A DNA stretch of 64,000 nt. Source: Chitinophagaceae bacterium. Its GTDB lineage: Bacteria; Bacteroidota; Bacteroidia; Chitinophagales; Chitinophagaceae. The stretch covers positions 36,810-100,809 of the forward strand of contig CANBQT010000004.1 of NCBI GenBank assembly GCA_947371755.1, read 5' to 3'. The position numbers and the translations under genes are program-made. Shown here piece by piece: positions 36,431-46,192 of the stretch. Under the pieces are notes generated by a model. It was not told where the DNA came from, did not search any database, and worked only from the letters and a program-made list of their open reading frames with translations. Numbering within the stretch: position 1 is the stretch's first letter; every line of letters starts with the position of its first letter.

Positions 36431-39241
36431 TTATTCACTCACTTCATCCAATAAATACAAGATCGATCGATAATTTTTTTCTACAGTTTTCGAAATAGAC
36501 ATTTCACAAGTTTTACCAGAAGAGTAATAGCCATCATAGTTGCTTTCTAAAACTTCTTCTGCTTCTTTTCTTGTAGCTGCCGCAGTCAGCTCCGGATAAT
36601 AAAAACCCCGATCACCTGCCATGCCACAGCACCCTGCATTAACAGGAAAATCAGCCTCATTTGCACAAGCGTTACCAATTGTTTTCATCTTTCCCAATAA
36701 ATTCATTTTATAACTACTGCAGACTGGATGGAAAACGATTTTATTTTTCGGTTTTGTAATAATAAGTTTTGGTAGAACTATGTCAGCGAGATAATCTATG
36801 ATATCAAGGATTTGTATTCTGTCGAATCTTTCCTGGTTTTGTTGACTTAAATATGGTCTGCTGGTTAAAATAGAATTGGTGCAGGATGTGGTATCGATTA
36901 CAATGGGAAGAATTCCTTCTTTCGACCATCTCCATAATTTTTCAAAAGTTTGATTTACAGTAAATCGATGTGCATCAGTAAAACCTTTAGATGAAAAAAT
37001 CTGACCACAACAAGTACCGGATAATTCTTTAGGAATCATCAAATCAACTCCTGCTCTTTTAGAAACTCGAATTGCAATTTTGACGGAAGATTCATTGGAT
37101 TCTTTATCAGCCCCCATCATTCTGCTGATGCATGCATTAAAAAAAACAGCAGAAGGATTTGCAATCTCGTTATCATTAAATTTGATTGGCCCGGTAATTT
37201 CATTTGTCCATAAGGGGAAACTAGGTATTACTTTCCTGATTGATTTAGTGATACTGGGCATTGCCTGTTTTCCTAAAAGTCGATTCGTTAATTTACCGGT
37301 TTTCAAAGCAATTTTTACCATCGATTCTACAGTACTAAAATGCTTTGCAACTATTAATGCTATTGAGTTTGCACGTTTAGAATGGCTTTCTCTTCGAAGT
37401 CTTTTTACTAAATCTCCTGTATTAATATCTACCGGGCATTCCAAAGCACATAAACCGTCTACGGCACAGGTATCTAACCCATCAAATTGATATTCTTTTA
37501 AAAGCTGATCATAGTTGGCCAGATCTTTTTCTTTAGCCATTCTTTGGAGTGCTCTGCGCACAACAATTCTTCTTCTCGGAGTAAGTGTAAATTCTCTACT
37601 TGGGCAACGGTGCTCACAGTAACCACATTCGATACATTTATCAACTTCTTCTTCAACAATGGGAAGGGTCTTTAAATTTTTAATATGGCAATCTTTGTCT
37701 GCATTGATAATTACTCCGGGATTTAATAATAGATGAGGATCAAGTAAAACTTTCAATTGCTTCATGATCTCGTATGCTTCTTTCCCCCATTCATCTTCAA
37801 TAAATGGTGCAATTTGTCTCCCCGTGCCATGTTCTGCCTTAAGTGATCCCTGGTATTTATCAATCACAAGTACTGCAAGGTCTTTAGCAAAGTTTTCATA
37901 TCCCTCAATATCGCTAGTTTGATTCAGAGATTGCGAAATGATGAAATGAAGATTCCCTTCTTTTGCGTGTCCGAAAATGATTCCATTTTCAAAACCATAT
38001 TGAATCATCAATGCCTGCACATCTAATACTGCTTCTCCTAATACTTCCACAGGGAAAGCAATATCTTCCAGTAAAACAGTTGAACCCTTTTCTCTAGCAG
38101 CTGCAACAGAAGGATACATTCCTTTTCTGAGTTTCCAAAAATTAGCCTGTTGGTCAGGGTTTGTAGTGAATTGAAAAGGAGCGATTGTTGAGAGTGAATC
38201 CAACACTACCCTTGCATCTTCTAATTGTGCATTCAATGCAACCAATGAATTTGCCTGATATTCACATAATATGCCAGTAGCTTGAGAAGGTAAATCCTTG
38301 ATATTTTCAGGGGCTGATTTTTGATTTTCAATGGAACGAAGCGCAGCACGATCCATTAATTCTAGTGCTGCAGCACCTGTTGATTTCAGTCCTTTAATCG
38401 CATTGCAAGCAATCAAAGGTGTTTCAAAGTATAGAATAGACGTGGCTTTGAAAGCCAGATCAGGCAGGGTTTCAAGAATAGCTTCTGCAATAAATGCCAG
38501 ACTACCCTCAGCACCAATTAACACATGTGCAAGTATGTCTAAGGGATGTTCATAATCAATGAAAGAATTGATACTATATCCTACCGTATTTTTCAATTCA
38601 TATTTTTTCCGAATACGGCTAACCAATAATTGATTTTTTAATAATTGAGCTTGAAGGCTTTTTATTTCTTTAAATATAGTTGGCTGCTCACTTTCAAATC
38701 TTTCATAGTCATCAGCTATCGCAGTATTGTAAAAGCTTCCATCAGTGAGCATAAAAGCCATGGATCGAAGCGTATGATAGGCATTGCCCGTAACGCCGCA
38801 ACACATACCACTGCTATTATTGGAAAGTATTCCCCCCATCATGGCCGCATTGATTGATGCTGGGTCTGGTCCGATTTTACGACCAAACTTTTTTAATAAT
38901 TGATTTACCTGACCTCCAATAATTCCTGGTTGTACTTTCACTGCCTCACCCTGATCGATGACAGAGGCGTTTTGCCAATACCTGCTAAGGTCAACTAAGA
39001 TCCCGTCAGTTATGGATTGACCAGATAAACTGGTTCCACCAGTCCTGAAAACTAGTGGCGTATTTGTTTGATGCGATAATTGAAATAGTGATTTGATCTC
39101 TTCAAGGCTGGATGGTTGCACCACTGCTTTGGGCACTAAATAATAAAAACTGGCATCGCTGGCATAACTATATCTGTCTGTAAGTCTGGTCTTAACTTTT
39201 TCAGCCGGAAGAATCTGTAAGAGTGCTTCTTGAAGGTCCAT
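36431..39241 (-). CDS. FAD-linked oxidase / Fe-S protein, D-lactate dehydrogenase-like fusion
   Basis: A 936-residue fusion of a GlcD-like flavin oxidase and a GlpC-like iron-sulfur protein, as in YdiJ-type or Dld2-type 2-hydroxyacid dehydrogenases. Residues 1 to about 460 form the FAD domain (VFRTGGTSLSGQS; PDPASINAAMMGGILSNNSSG) and its cap, with the conserved GHAKEGNLHF and KAEHGTGRQIAPF. Two ferredoxin clusters follow: CIECGYCEHRCP (about 535) and a second with CAVDGLCALECP. The tail has two CCG domains (GTCCGQIFSS about 742, GCCGMAGDRG about 870). It likely oxidises D-lactate or a related 2-hydroxy acid and feeds the quinone pool. Confidence 0.9.
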   Translation of the reverse strand: MDLQEALLQILPAEKVKTRLTDRYSYASDASFYYLVPKAVVQPSSLEEIKSLFQLSHQTNTPLVFRTGGTSLSGQSITDGILVDLSRYWQNASVIDQGEAVKVQPGIIGGQVNQLLKKFGRKIGPDPASINAAMMGGILSNNSSGMCCGVTGNAYHTLRSMAFMLTDGSFYNTAIADDYERFESEQPTIFKEIKSLQAQLLKNQLLVSRIRKKYELKNTVGYSINSFIDYEHPLDILAHVLIGAEGSLAFIAEAILETLPDLAFKATSILYFETPLIACNAIKGLKSTGAAALELMDRAALRSIENQKSAPENIKDLPSQATGILCEYQANSLVALNAQLEDARVVLDSLSTIAPFQFTTNPDQQANFWKLRKGMYPSVAAAREKGSTVLLEDIAFPVEVLGEAVLDVQALMIQYGFENGIIFGHAKEGNLHFIISQSLNQTSDIEGYENFAKDLAVLVIDKYQGSLKAEHGTGRQIAPFIEDEWGKEAYEIMKQLKVLLDPHLLLNPGVIINADKDCHIKNLKTLPIVEEEVDKCIECGYCEHRCPSREFTLTPRRRIVVRRALQRMAKEKDLANYDQLLKEYQFDGLDTCAVDGLCALECPVDINTGDLVKRLRRESHSKRANSIALIVAKHFSTVESMVKIALKTGKLTNRLLGKQAMPSITKSIRKVIPSFPLWTNEITGPIKFNDNEIANPSAVFFNACISRMMGADKESNESSVKIAIRVSKRAGVDLMIPKELSGTCCGQIFSSKGFTDAHRFTVNQTFEKLWRWSKEGILPIVIDTTSCTNSILTSRPYLSQQNQERFDRIQILDIIDYLADIVLPKLIITKPKNKIVFHPVCSSYKMNLLGKMKTIGNACANEADFPVNAGCCGMAGDRGFYYPELTAAATRKEAEEVLESNYDGYYSSGKTCEMSISKTVEKNYRSILYLLDEVSE

Positions 39242-39245
39242 TGTT

Positions 39246-39279
39246 AAAAGTAAAAATTAAAAAGTAAAATGTAAAAAGT
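39246..39279. repeat. Degenerate heptamer repeat upstream of the FAD/Fe-S gene
   Basis: Five 7-base units of the form AAAA(A/T)GT or close variants, starting four bases from the start codon of the minus-strand gene. It uses the same unit as the repeat at 910-936. Because it lies in the 5' leader, slippage could alter expression; this is speculation. Confidence 0.6.
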
Positions 39280-39317
39280 AAATACCATATAAAAGGGCGG
39301 GTATAATATTCTCATAG

Positions 39318-39425
39318 ATGATTTCACCCACCCTATGTTTCCGCTAACGCGAAAACATTACCCCTCCTAGGAGGGGATGAAAAAATATATCCCCTCCTGA
39401 GAGGGGAAGGGGTGGGTAAAATCAT
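39318..39425. repeat. Cloverleaf-shaped inverted-repeat element
   Basis: A 108-base element. The outer arms ATGATTTCACCCACCC (39318-39333) and GGGTGGGTAAAATCAT (39410-39425) pair with one mismatch over 16 bp. Inside are three hairpins: ATGTTTCCGC-TAAC-GCGAAAACAT (39335-39358), the perfect palindrome CCCCTCCTAGGAGGGG (39361-39376) and CCCCTC-CTGA-GAGGGG (39391-39406). It is G/C-rich against an A/T-rich background and does not code. It resembles dispersed intergenic elements or miniature transposon remnants; copies elsewhere cannot be checked here. Confidence 0.7.
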
Positions 39426-39481
39426 GAATGTGTATGAAATGCAATCATTTTAAATCCTGTATTTTAGCCGAAAGGAATTTT

Positions 39482-40222
39482 ATGTCGAAAGAAGTAACCA
39501 TTGAAGTCTGTGCATTTAATTTAGAGAGTTGTGTTAATGCAGAAAAGGGTGGGGCTGGAAGGATTGAGTTGTGTGGGAATCCTACTGAGGGCGGAACAAC
39601 GCCGGCTCCGGGAGTTTTGATTCAAGCAAGAAAATTAGTTTCCATTCAATTGTATCCAATCATTCGACCAAGGGGTGGATATTATTATTATAGTACAGAT
39701 GAAATTGAAAGTATTCATCAGGATATTTTATTCTGCAAGAATATTGGTTGTGACGGAATTTCTATTGGCGCACAAAAAATGGATGGCAGCCTGGATCTTG
39801 AACTTTGTAAAAGATTTGTGGAGTGGGCTTATCCTATGAAAGCCACTCTCAACAAAGCTTTTGACCTGTCTCCCAATTTGCAACAGTCTCTGGAAGATGC
39901 AGTTGAGGCTGGGTTTGAACGAATCCTTACTAGTGGTGGGAAAAAAGCTGCAATTGATGCATTAGAGATTCTCTCAGGATTAATGCAGCAAGCAGGGGAT
40001 CGCATTATTATCATGCCGGGTTGTGGTTTGAGAAGCTATAATGTTGCAGCAATCGCTGCTGCTACCAAGGCTACAGAATATCATAGTGCTGCAAGAATTG
40101 ATATCGCAAATCCTTTAACCTATCAAAACCCATTGGTACATGATCTTGGTACTGTGTTTAATGCTTCCGCAGATGAAGTGAAACTCATCAAAGCCAATGC
40201 TTTTGCAGCATTGAATGGGTAA
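39482..40222 (+). CDS. cutC: CutC family protein
   Basis: A 246-residue TIM-barrel protein of the CutC family, once named for copper tolerance though its real function is unsettled. Motifs VEICAFNLESCVNAEKGGAGRIELCG (shortened in the family to a Cys-containing N-terminal strand and a GAxRIELC turn), IRPRGGYYYYS, IGAQKMDGSLD, LTSGGKKAAIDA and IIMPGCGLR are visible. The ATG at 39482 is preferred over one at 39428 since the family N-terminus begins there. It runs convergently into the LysR gene with only three bases between stops. Confidence 0.9.
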   Translation: MSKEVTIEVCAFNLESCVNAEKGGAGRIELCGNPTEGGTTPAPGVLIQARKLVSIQLYPIIRPRGGYYYYSTDEIESIHQDILFCKNIGCDGISIGAQKMDGSLDLELCKRFVEWAYPMKATLNKAFDLSPNLQQSLEDAVEAGFERILTSGGKKAAIDALEILSGLMQQAGDRIIIMPGCGLRSYNVAAIAAATKATEYHSAARIDIANPLTYQNPLVHDLGTVFNASADEVKLIKANAFAALNG

Positions 40223-40225
40223 GCC

Positions 40226-41098
40226 CTATTTTAATAAAAAAGTAATAGCTTCTTGAGCAATTTCAGAGTCACTTAATTTAGGAGTTGCCAATAAAATATC
40301 TGTATAGTAATTCAACTTCTTTAATTCCAGAAATCCTAACTCTGGATAATTATGACTCTTTACAATATTCGTAGGAACAATGGAAATACCCAATCCATTT
40401 TTAACTAATTGTATAATGGAAGAAATATTATTTGATTCGTGAACAATCTTTGGTGTAAATCCATATTTGGCACAGATCTCAATCAATGTGTCGTAATAAA
40501 AAGGAGCGTATTCTTTATTGAAAAAAACAAAGGTTTCATCTCTCCATTTAATGATCTCATTCTCTGACTTGATACTCACTTTATTTCTGTTATACACCAA
40601 CGAAAAACTATCTCTGAACCAGAGCCTTGAATTAATTTCAGGGGAGTATAGCGGTGCACGAATAATCCCCAAATCAATTTTACCCTGCTCTAATCCCACA
40701 ACTTGTTCAACTGTTGGTACTTCATATAATCTGAAATTCACGAAAGGATATTTAGCAGATAAGAATTTTACAAGCTCAGTAATATCACCTGAAAAAGTTG
40801 AACTGATATATGCAATGCGAAATTCTCCGCTAATATTCTGACTGATTTTTTGAGCCTTTAAATTTATTCTGTCGAGCGACTGTAGCAATTGAGTAACTTC
40901 TTTCACATAAAACTTGCCTGCCTCAGTTAATTCAACCTTTTTGTTATTTCTCTTAAATAGTTGCGCATTTAGTTCAGTTTCTAATTCTTTGATCTGCCTG
41001 CTCAAAGGAGGTTGGGCTATAAATAGCTTCTCAGAGGCCTTTGTAAAGCTCAATTCTTTCGCTAAAGTGAGGAAATATCGAAGATGTCTTAATTCCAT
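40226..41098 (-). CDS. LysR-family transcriptional regulator
   Basis: A 290-residue LysR regulator with an N-terminal winged helix (MELRHLRYFLTLAKELSFTKASEKLFIAQPPLSRQIKELE) whose helix-turn-helix covers about residues 18-37, and a two-lobed effector domain (GEFRIAYISSTFSGD onward). It is divergent from leuC with 112 bases between the starts. LysR regulators commonly activate the divergent operon in response to a pathway intermediate, so control of leuC-leuD-cimA-leuB is likely; the effector is not known. Confidence 0.88.
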   Translation of the reverse strand: MELRHLRYFLTLAKELSFTKASEKLFIAQPPLSRQIKELETELNAQLFKRNNKKVELTEAGKFYVKEVTQLLQSLDRINLKAQKISQNISGEFRIAYISSTFSGDITELVKFLSAKYPFVNFRLYEVPTVEQVVGLEQGKIDLGIIRAPLYSPEINSRLWFRDSFSLVYNRNKVSIKSENEIIKWRDETFVFFNKEYAPFYYDTLIEICAKYGFTPKIVHESNNISSIIQLVKNGLGISIVPTNIVKSHNYPELGFLELKKLNYYTDILLATPKLSDSEIAQEAITFLLK

Positions 41099-41100
41099 TG

Positions 41101-41137
41101 ATACTTATTAGGTATTAATAATTGTCAAAATAAGTAT
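41101..41137. promoter_or_regulatory. Candidate LysR operator upstream of leuC
   Basis: ATACTTATT (41101-41109) and AATAAGTAT (41129-41137) form a perfect nine-base inverted repeat with a 19-base spacer. A further AATAAGT lies at 41140-41146. It lies about 30 bases upstream of the leuC -7 element and starts right next to the LysR start codon, fitting activation of leu and autorepression. Confidence 0.55.
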
Positions 41138-41160
41138 AAATAAGTCATAAATAAAGCATT

Positions 41161-41168
41161 TAAATTTG
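41161..41168 (+). promoter_or_regulatory. -7 promoter element of the leu operon
   Basis: TAAATTTG matches TAnnTTTG exactly, 42 bases before the leuC start codon. No TTG at -33 is visible, which would agree with activator dependence. Confidence 0.5.
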
Positions 41169-41210
41169 TGGGATAAGAATTCCCATTAAAATATCTCAAA
41201 AAAATAAAGC

Positions 41211-42614
41211 ATGAGCAATAAACCAAGTACGCTATTTGATAAAGTGTGGGATGCACACGTGGTTCGTAAGATTGAAGATGGTCCGGATGTATTTTTTATT
41301 GACCGCCATTTTATTCATGAAGTAACTAGTCCGGTTGCATTTTTAGGATTAGAAAGCAGGGGTATTGACGTGATGTTTCCTGAATGCACTTTTGCAACAG
41401 CCGATCACAATACGCCAACTATTAACCAACACCTTCCAGTTGCCGATCCACTTTCTGCCAATCAATTACAGGCATTAGAAAGAAACTCAGCAAAATATGG
41501 CATTTCACATTGGGGTCTGGGAGATCCTAAAAACGGGATTGTACACGTAGTTGGACCAGAGAATGGAATTACGCTTCCGGGAATGACGATTGTTTGTGGA
41601 GATTCTCATACTTCCACGCATGGTGCATTTGGCGCTATTGCTTTTGGTATTGGTACATCTGAAGTTGAGATGGTATTATCATCTCAATGTATCATGCAGC
41701 CCAAGCCAAAGAAAATGCGCATCAATGTAAATGGAAATTTGGGTAAGGCGGTTACTCCTAAGGATGTAACACTTTATATCATCTCTCAATTAACAACTGC
41801 TGGTGCTACGGGATATTTTGTAGAATATGCAGGAGATGTGTTCGAGAATATGAGTATGGAAGGAAGGATGACTGTATGTAATATGAGTATCGAAATGGGT
41901 GCTCGGGGAGGTATGATTGCACCGGATGAAACTACCTTTAACTATATCAATGGTAGAGAAAAAGCTCCGAAGGGTGAAGCTTGGGATAAGGCTTTAGCTT
42001 ATTGGAAAACTTTGAAAACCGATGCAGGTGCTGATTTTGACAAAGAGTATCATTTTGATGCAGCAGATATTGAACCCATGATTACTTACGGTACCAATCC
42101 AGGCATGGGAATGGGTATCTCTAAACATATTCCTAAAGCAACTGATTTGGAGGGAGGGGTTGCAACCTATGCGAAATCTTTGAAATATATGGGCTTTGAA
42201 GAAGATCAGTTGATGATTGGAAAGAAAGTTGACTATGTATTCATTGGAAGTTGTACCAATGGAAGAATTGAAGATTTCCGTGCATTTGCATCCATTGTAA
42301 AAGGACGTAAAAAAGCAGATCATATCACTGCATGGATTGTTCCAGGATCACATATTGTAGAAGCACAAATTAAAGAAGAAGGTATTCTTGATATTTTAAC
42401 CGAAGCAGGATTTCAATTACGCCAGCCTGGTTGTTCTGCTTGTTTAGCTATGAATGATGATAAAATTCCTGCAGGGAAATATGCGGTTAGTACCAGTAAT
42501 AGAAACTTTGAAGGTCGCCAGGGCCCGGGAAGTAGAACACTGTTGGCCAGTCCGTATGTAGCAGCAGCTGCAGCAGTAACTGGTATGGTTACTGATCCGA
42601 GAGAACTTTTATAA
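41211..42614 (+). CDS. leuC: 3-isopropylmalate dehydratase large subunit
   Basis: LeuC with LeuD isomerises 2- to 3-isopropylmalate, and also handles citramalate/methylmalate in the pyruvate route to isoleucine. The 467-residue protein has [12 protein letters not shown] at the start, [20 protein letters not shown], and the three [4Fe-4S] cysteines in [14 protein letters not shown] and [24 protein letters not shown] is also typical. First gene of the operon. Confidence 0.97.
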   Translation: MSNKPSTLFDKVWDAHVVRKIEDGPDVFFIDRHFIHEVTSPVAFLGLESRGIDVMFPECTFATADHNTPTINQHLPVADPLSANQLQALERNSAKYGISHWGLGDPKNGIVHVVGPENGITLPGMTIVCGDSHTSTHGAFGAIAFGIGTSEVEMVLSSQCIMQPKPKKMRINVNGNLGKAVTPKDVTLYIISQLTTAGATGYFVEYAGDVFENMSMEGRMTVCNMSIEMGARGGMIAPDETTFNYINGREKAPKGEAWDKALAYWKTLKTDAGADFDKEYHFDAADIEPMITYGTNPGMGMGISKHIPKATDLEGGVATYAKSLKYMGFEEDQLMIGKKVDYVFIGSCTNGRIEDFRAFASIVKGRKKADHITAWIVPGSHIVEAQIKEEGILDILTEAGFQLRQPGCSACLAMNDDKIPAGKYAVSTSNRNFEGRQGPGSRTLLASPYVAAAAAVTGMVTDPRELL

Positions 42615-42657
42615 TATCTGTATTCACTAATTTTAATCAACTTATCAAACTATAAAA

Positions 42658-43254
42658 ATGGCTTACGATAAATTCACCCTCTTAACCAGCACTGCAGTGC
42701 CTTTGCCAATTGAGAACGTAGATACAGATCAAATCATCCCTGCTCGCTTTTTAAAAGCAACAGAAAGAAAAGGATTTGGTGATAATTTGTTTCGCGACTG
42801 GAGATATAATAATGATGATACTCCAAAGAAAGATTTTGTTTTAAATAACCCTATTTATTCGGGAAAAATTCTGGTGGGTGGTAAGAACTTTGGAAGTGGA
42901 AGTAGCCGCGAACACGCTGCCTGGGCAATTTATGATTATGGATTCCGTTGCGTGGTTTCTAGTTTCTTTGCGGATATTTTTAAAGGGAATGCTATCAATA
43001 TTGGAATACTTCCCGTGCAGGTATCTGAAGCATTTCTAGATCAGATCTTTAAAGCGATTGAGGTAGATCCTGCTACAAGTATCACCATCGATTTAAATGC
43101 GCAAACCATTAAATTAGAAGCAACAGGTGCAACAGAATCTTTTGCTATCAATGGTTATAAGAAACACAATCTCATTAACGGGTTTGATGATATTGATTAT
43201 TTGCAAGCGATGAAATCAGATATCAAAGCTTTCGCATCTCTTCATAGCATCTAA
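42658..43254 (+). CDS. leuD: 3-isopropylmalate dehydratase small subunit
   Basis: A 198-residue partner of Leu[20 protein letters not shown] is the N-terminal family signature and [18 protein letters not shown] holds the substrate-binding loop. It follows leuC by 43 bases. The swivel-domain fold and length fit LeuD closely. Confidence 0.97.
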   Translation: MAYDKFTLLTSTAVPLPIENVDTDQIIPARFLKATERKGFGDNLFRDWRYNNDDTPKKDFVLNNPIYSGKILVGGKNFGSGSSREHAAWAIYDYGFRCVVSSFFADIFKGNAINIGILPVQVSEAFLDQIFKAIEVDPATSITIDLNAQTIKLEATGATESFAINGYKKHNLINGFDDIDYLQAMKSDIKAFASLHSI

Positions 43255-43271
43255 TTTACAAGCATTAAAAC

Positions 43272-44804
43272 ATGCCATTGAAACAACAACAACGACATAT
43301 AGAAATCATGGACACCACGCTTCGCGATGGTGAACAAACCAGTGGCGTTAGTTTTTCTTCGTCAGAAAAATTAACGATCGCCAAACTTTTATTGACGGAC
43401 TTAAACGTAGATAGAATTGAAATAGCATCTGCACGTGTTTCTGAAGGAGAGTTTCAGGCGGTTAAAAAAATTACTGACTGGGCAAAAGAAAATGGATATA
43501 TCGATAGAGTAGAAGTATTGACATTTGTTGATGGTGATGTTTCTGTGAATTGGATGTTGGAAGCAGGAGCAAAAGTGATGAACCTATTGACAAAGGGTTC
43601 ATTAAATCATTTAACACATCAGCTTAAAAAAACCGAAGAACAGCATTTTGCAGAGATTGCTGCTGTTTTAAAATTAGCAAAAGAGAAAGGGTTAAAGAGT
43701 AATGTTTATTTAGAAGACTGGAGCAATGGTATGCGCCATTCAAAAGAATATGTGATACACTATTTAGATTTCATCAAAGATCAGCCAATAGAAAGAATCT
43801 TATTACCCGATACACTGGGCGTACTTACACCTAGAGAAACATTTGAATTTGTTTCTGAGTTGGTTAATCAATATCCAGACATTCATTTCGATTTTCATGC
43901 ACATAATGATTATGACTTAGGAACAGCCAATGTTTTGGAAGCCGTTAAAGCTGGCGCTAAGGGTATTCATCTTACCATTAATGGGATGGGTGAAAGAGCT
44001 GGTAACGCCTCATTGGCAAGTGCAGTAGCTGCCTTACACGATAATATGAAAGAAGTAAAGACTTCTGTCAACGAGAAATCTTTATACTCAGTTAGTAAGT
44101 TGGTAGAAACATTTTCTGGCTTCAGAATACCTGCTAATAAACCAGTAGTTGGTGAAAATGTGTTTACCCAAACAGCGGGTATCCATGCTGATGGTGATAA
44201 AAAAAATAACCTATATTTTAACGACTTGATGCCAGAACGTTTTGGGCGTCAACGAAAATATGCTTTAGGAAAAACGAGCGGTAAGGCAAATATTGAAAAT
44301 AACTTAAAGGAATTAGGTATTCAGTTAGCTGATGATGACTTAAAAAAAGTTACGCAGCGAATCATTGAATTAGGCGATAGAAAAGAAACAGTTACACAGG
44401 CCGATCTACCTTATATTATTTCTGATGTTTTAGATAGTAATAGCATCGAAGAAAAAGTACAGGTTGAAAATTATGTACTAACACATTCTAAGAACCTAAG
44501 ACCCTCAGTTACTATCAAGCTTACAATTGCTAACGAAATCTTTGAAGAAAATGCACAGGGTGATGGACAATATGATGCCTTTATGAATGCTTTGAAAAAA
44601 GTATATGAATCCAAAAAAATTGCATTACCTCAATTAACAGACTATGCAGTGAGGATCCCACCAGGAGGAAAATCAGACGCCCTTTGCGAAACCATCATTA
44701 CCTGGATGCACAACAATAAAGAATTTAAAACACGTGGACTGGATAGCGACCAAACTGTTTCAGCGATAAAAGCTACTCAGAAAATGCTTAACATGATCGA
44801 TTAA
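43272..44804 (+). CDS. cimA: (R)-citramalate synthase / 2-isopropylmalate synthase family, CimA-like
   Basis: A 510-residue DRE-TIM metallolyase that condenses acetyl-CoA with a 2-oxo acid. The catalytic motif TLRDGEQTSGVSFS, HAHNDYDLGTANVLEAVKAG and the regulatory C-terminal domain are present. Segments VMNLLTKGSLNHL, NVYLEDWSNGMRHS, TQTAGIHADGDKKNNLY and YEVRIPPGGK-like YAVRIPPGGK follow the pyruvate-using citramalate synthase of Leptospira as I recall it, more closely than LeuA. It may therefore open the threonine-independent route to isoleucine, with LeuC/D/B doing the next steps. A LeuA function cannot be excluded without assay or alignment. Confidence 0.75.
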   Translation: MPLKQQQRHIEIMDTTLRDGEQTSGVSFSSSEKLTIAKLLLTDLNVDRIEIASARVSEGEFQAVKKITDWAKENGYIDRVEVLTFVDGDVSVNWMLEAGAKVMNLLTKGSLNHLTHQLKKTEEQHFAEIAAVLKLAKEKGLKSNVYLEDWSNGMRHSKEYVIHYLDFIKDQPIERILLPDTLGVLTPRETFEFVSELVNQYPDIHFDFHAHNDYDLGTANVLEAVKAGAKGIHLTINGMGERAGNASLASAVAALHDNMKEVKTSVNEKSLYSVSKLVETFSGFRIPANKPVVGENVFTQTAGIHADGDKKNNLYFNDLMPERFGRQRKYALGKTSGKANIENNLKELGIQLADDDLKKVTQRIIELGDRKETVTQADLPYIISDVLDSNSIEEKVQVENYVLTHSKNLRPSVTIKLTIANEIFEENAQGDGQYDAFMNALKKVYESKKIALPQLTDYAVRIPPGGKSDALCETIITWMHNNKEFKTRGLDSDQTVSAIKATQKMLNMID

Positions 44805-44835
44805 AAACAAATCACTTTACAAATATTGGAACACT

Positions 44836-45909
44836 ATGGCAACTAAGAACATATTAATTGTACCGGGAGATGGTATTGGACAAGAAGTAACAGCAGTGGG
44901 TAAAAAAGTATTAGATGCTATTGCAGCTAAATTCGGACATACCTTTCATTACGATGAAGCTTTGATTGGTCACGTTGCAATTGAAGCAACAGGCGAAGCT
45001 TTACCTGCAGAGTCTTTAGAAAAAATGCGCAAATCAGATGCGGTTTTATTTGGAGCAGTTGGACACCCTAAATATGATAATGATCCATCTGCTAAGGTAA
45101 GGCCAGAACAAGGGCTATTAAAAATGCGTAAAGAATTAGGCTTGTACGCAAACCTTCGACCTATTAAATTATTTGATGAGTTATTGAGTGCTTCAAGTAT
45201 TAAACCTGAAATTTTAAGAGGTGCAGATATCTTGTTCTTCAGAGAATTAACTGGAGATATTTATTTTGGAGAGAAAGGACGCAAAAATGATGGTGATACT
45301 GCGTTTGATGTGGCTGAATATAGTCGTTTTGAAGTGGAGCGTATTGGAAGAAAAGCTTTTGAAGCTGCAAGAACCAGAAAAAAGAAACTCTGCTCTGTAG
45401 ATAAGGCAAATGTGCTGGAAACAAGTCGTTTGTGGAGAGAAGTGATTCAAAAATTAGCATTGGAATATCCTGATGTTGAGGTGGAACACCAATTTGTGGA
45501 TTCAACTGCCATGATGTTGATTAAAAACCCATGTCGTTTTGATGTGGTAGTTACCGCAAATTTGTTTGGCGATATTCTTACAGATGAAGCCTCTCAAATT
45601 GCCGGTTCTATGGGTATGTTAGCATCAGCTTCTATTGGTGATGGAACAGGTGTTTATGAGCCCATTCATGGATCTGCGCATGATATTACTGGTAAAGGAA
45701 TTGCTAATCCATTAGCATCGATCCTTTCTGCAGCTTTATTACTTGATATCTCTTTTGGGATGAAAGAAGAATCAGAATTGATTATAAGTGCTGTTGATCA
45801 GGTATTAAAGCAAGGATTTAGAACGGTAGATATTGCTGATGCATCAACAAAACCTGAACAGATTTTAGGCACTGATGCGATGGGAGCCGCTGTTTTAAAG
45901 TTCATCTAA
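44836..45909 (+). CDS. leuB: 3-isopropylmalate dehydrogenase
   Basis: A 357-residue NAD-dependent decarboxylating dehydrogenase. Visible are ILIVPGDGIGQEV, LLKMRKELGLYANLRPIK, the Lys/Asp active-site segments DKANVLETSRLWREV and ANLFGDILTDEASQIAGSMG, and the NAD-binding PIHGSAHDITGKGIANP. It probably also acts on methylmalate made downstream of CimA. Last gene of the leu operon, followed by a strong terminator. Confidence 0.97.
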   Translation: MATKNILIVPGDGIGQEVTAVGKKVLDAIAAKFGHTFHYDEALIGHVAIEATGEALPAESLEKMRKSDAVLFGAVGHPKYDNDPSAKVRPEQGLLKMRKELGLYANLRPIKLFDELLSASSIKPEILRGADILFFRELTGDIYFGEKGRKNDGDTAFDVAEYSRFEVERIGRKAFEAARTRKKKLCSVDKANVLETSRLWREVIQKLALEYPDVEVEHQFVDSTAMMLIKNPCRFDVVVTANLFGDILTDEASQIAGSMGMLASASIGDGTGVYEPIHGSAHDITGKGIANPLASILSAALLLDISFGMKEESELIISAVDQVLKQGFRTVDIADASTKPEQILGTDAMGAAVLKFI

Positions 45910-45928
45910 TCAAATACTATTTTTATTA

Positions 45929-45960
45929 AAAAAGCCTTTCAGGAAACTGAAAGGCTTTTT
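45929..45960 (+). terminator. Terminator of the leu operon
   Basis: AAAAAGCCTTTCAG-GAAA-CTGAAAGGCTTTTT, a perfect 14-bp stem closed by a GAAA tetraloop, with its T tract included in the stem. From here to 46192 there is about 230 bases in which no gene or clear site was found. Confidence 0.92.
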
Positions 45961-46192
45961 GTTTTCACCCCTTTGTATTGGCTTTTTACCGCTATACTGC
46001 ACCAGTAACAAAATTTCATACTTTGTTTACGCTATTTAAGAAAGCTTTAAGAATTCCTCTCTATTCTTTGCTGTGATTGAATCTCAGTCAATCATTAACA
46101 TCCTTTAACCTACTCATTAACACCGTTTATCCAACTATTGATCTTTTTGATGTTGCCGGTCACAATTGCCAATGCCAACTTTTTCATGAAAC

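Noticed and set aside
37080-37490. A 136-codon plus-strand frame
   Set aside because: It is antisense to the Fe-S part of the FAD/Fe-S gene, whose cysteine motifs are intact.
45961-46192. A tRNA or small RNA in the gap after leuB
   Set aside because: No cloverleaf, conserved arms or terminator-bounded structure was found by eye.
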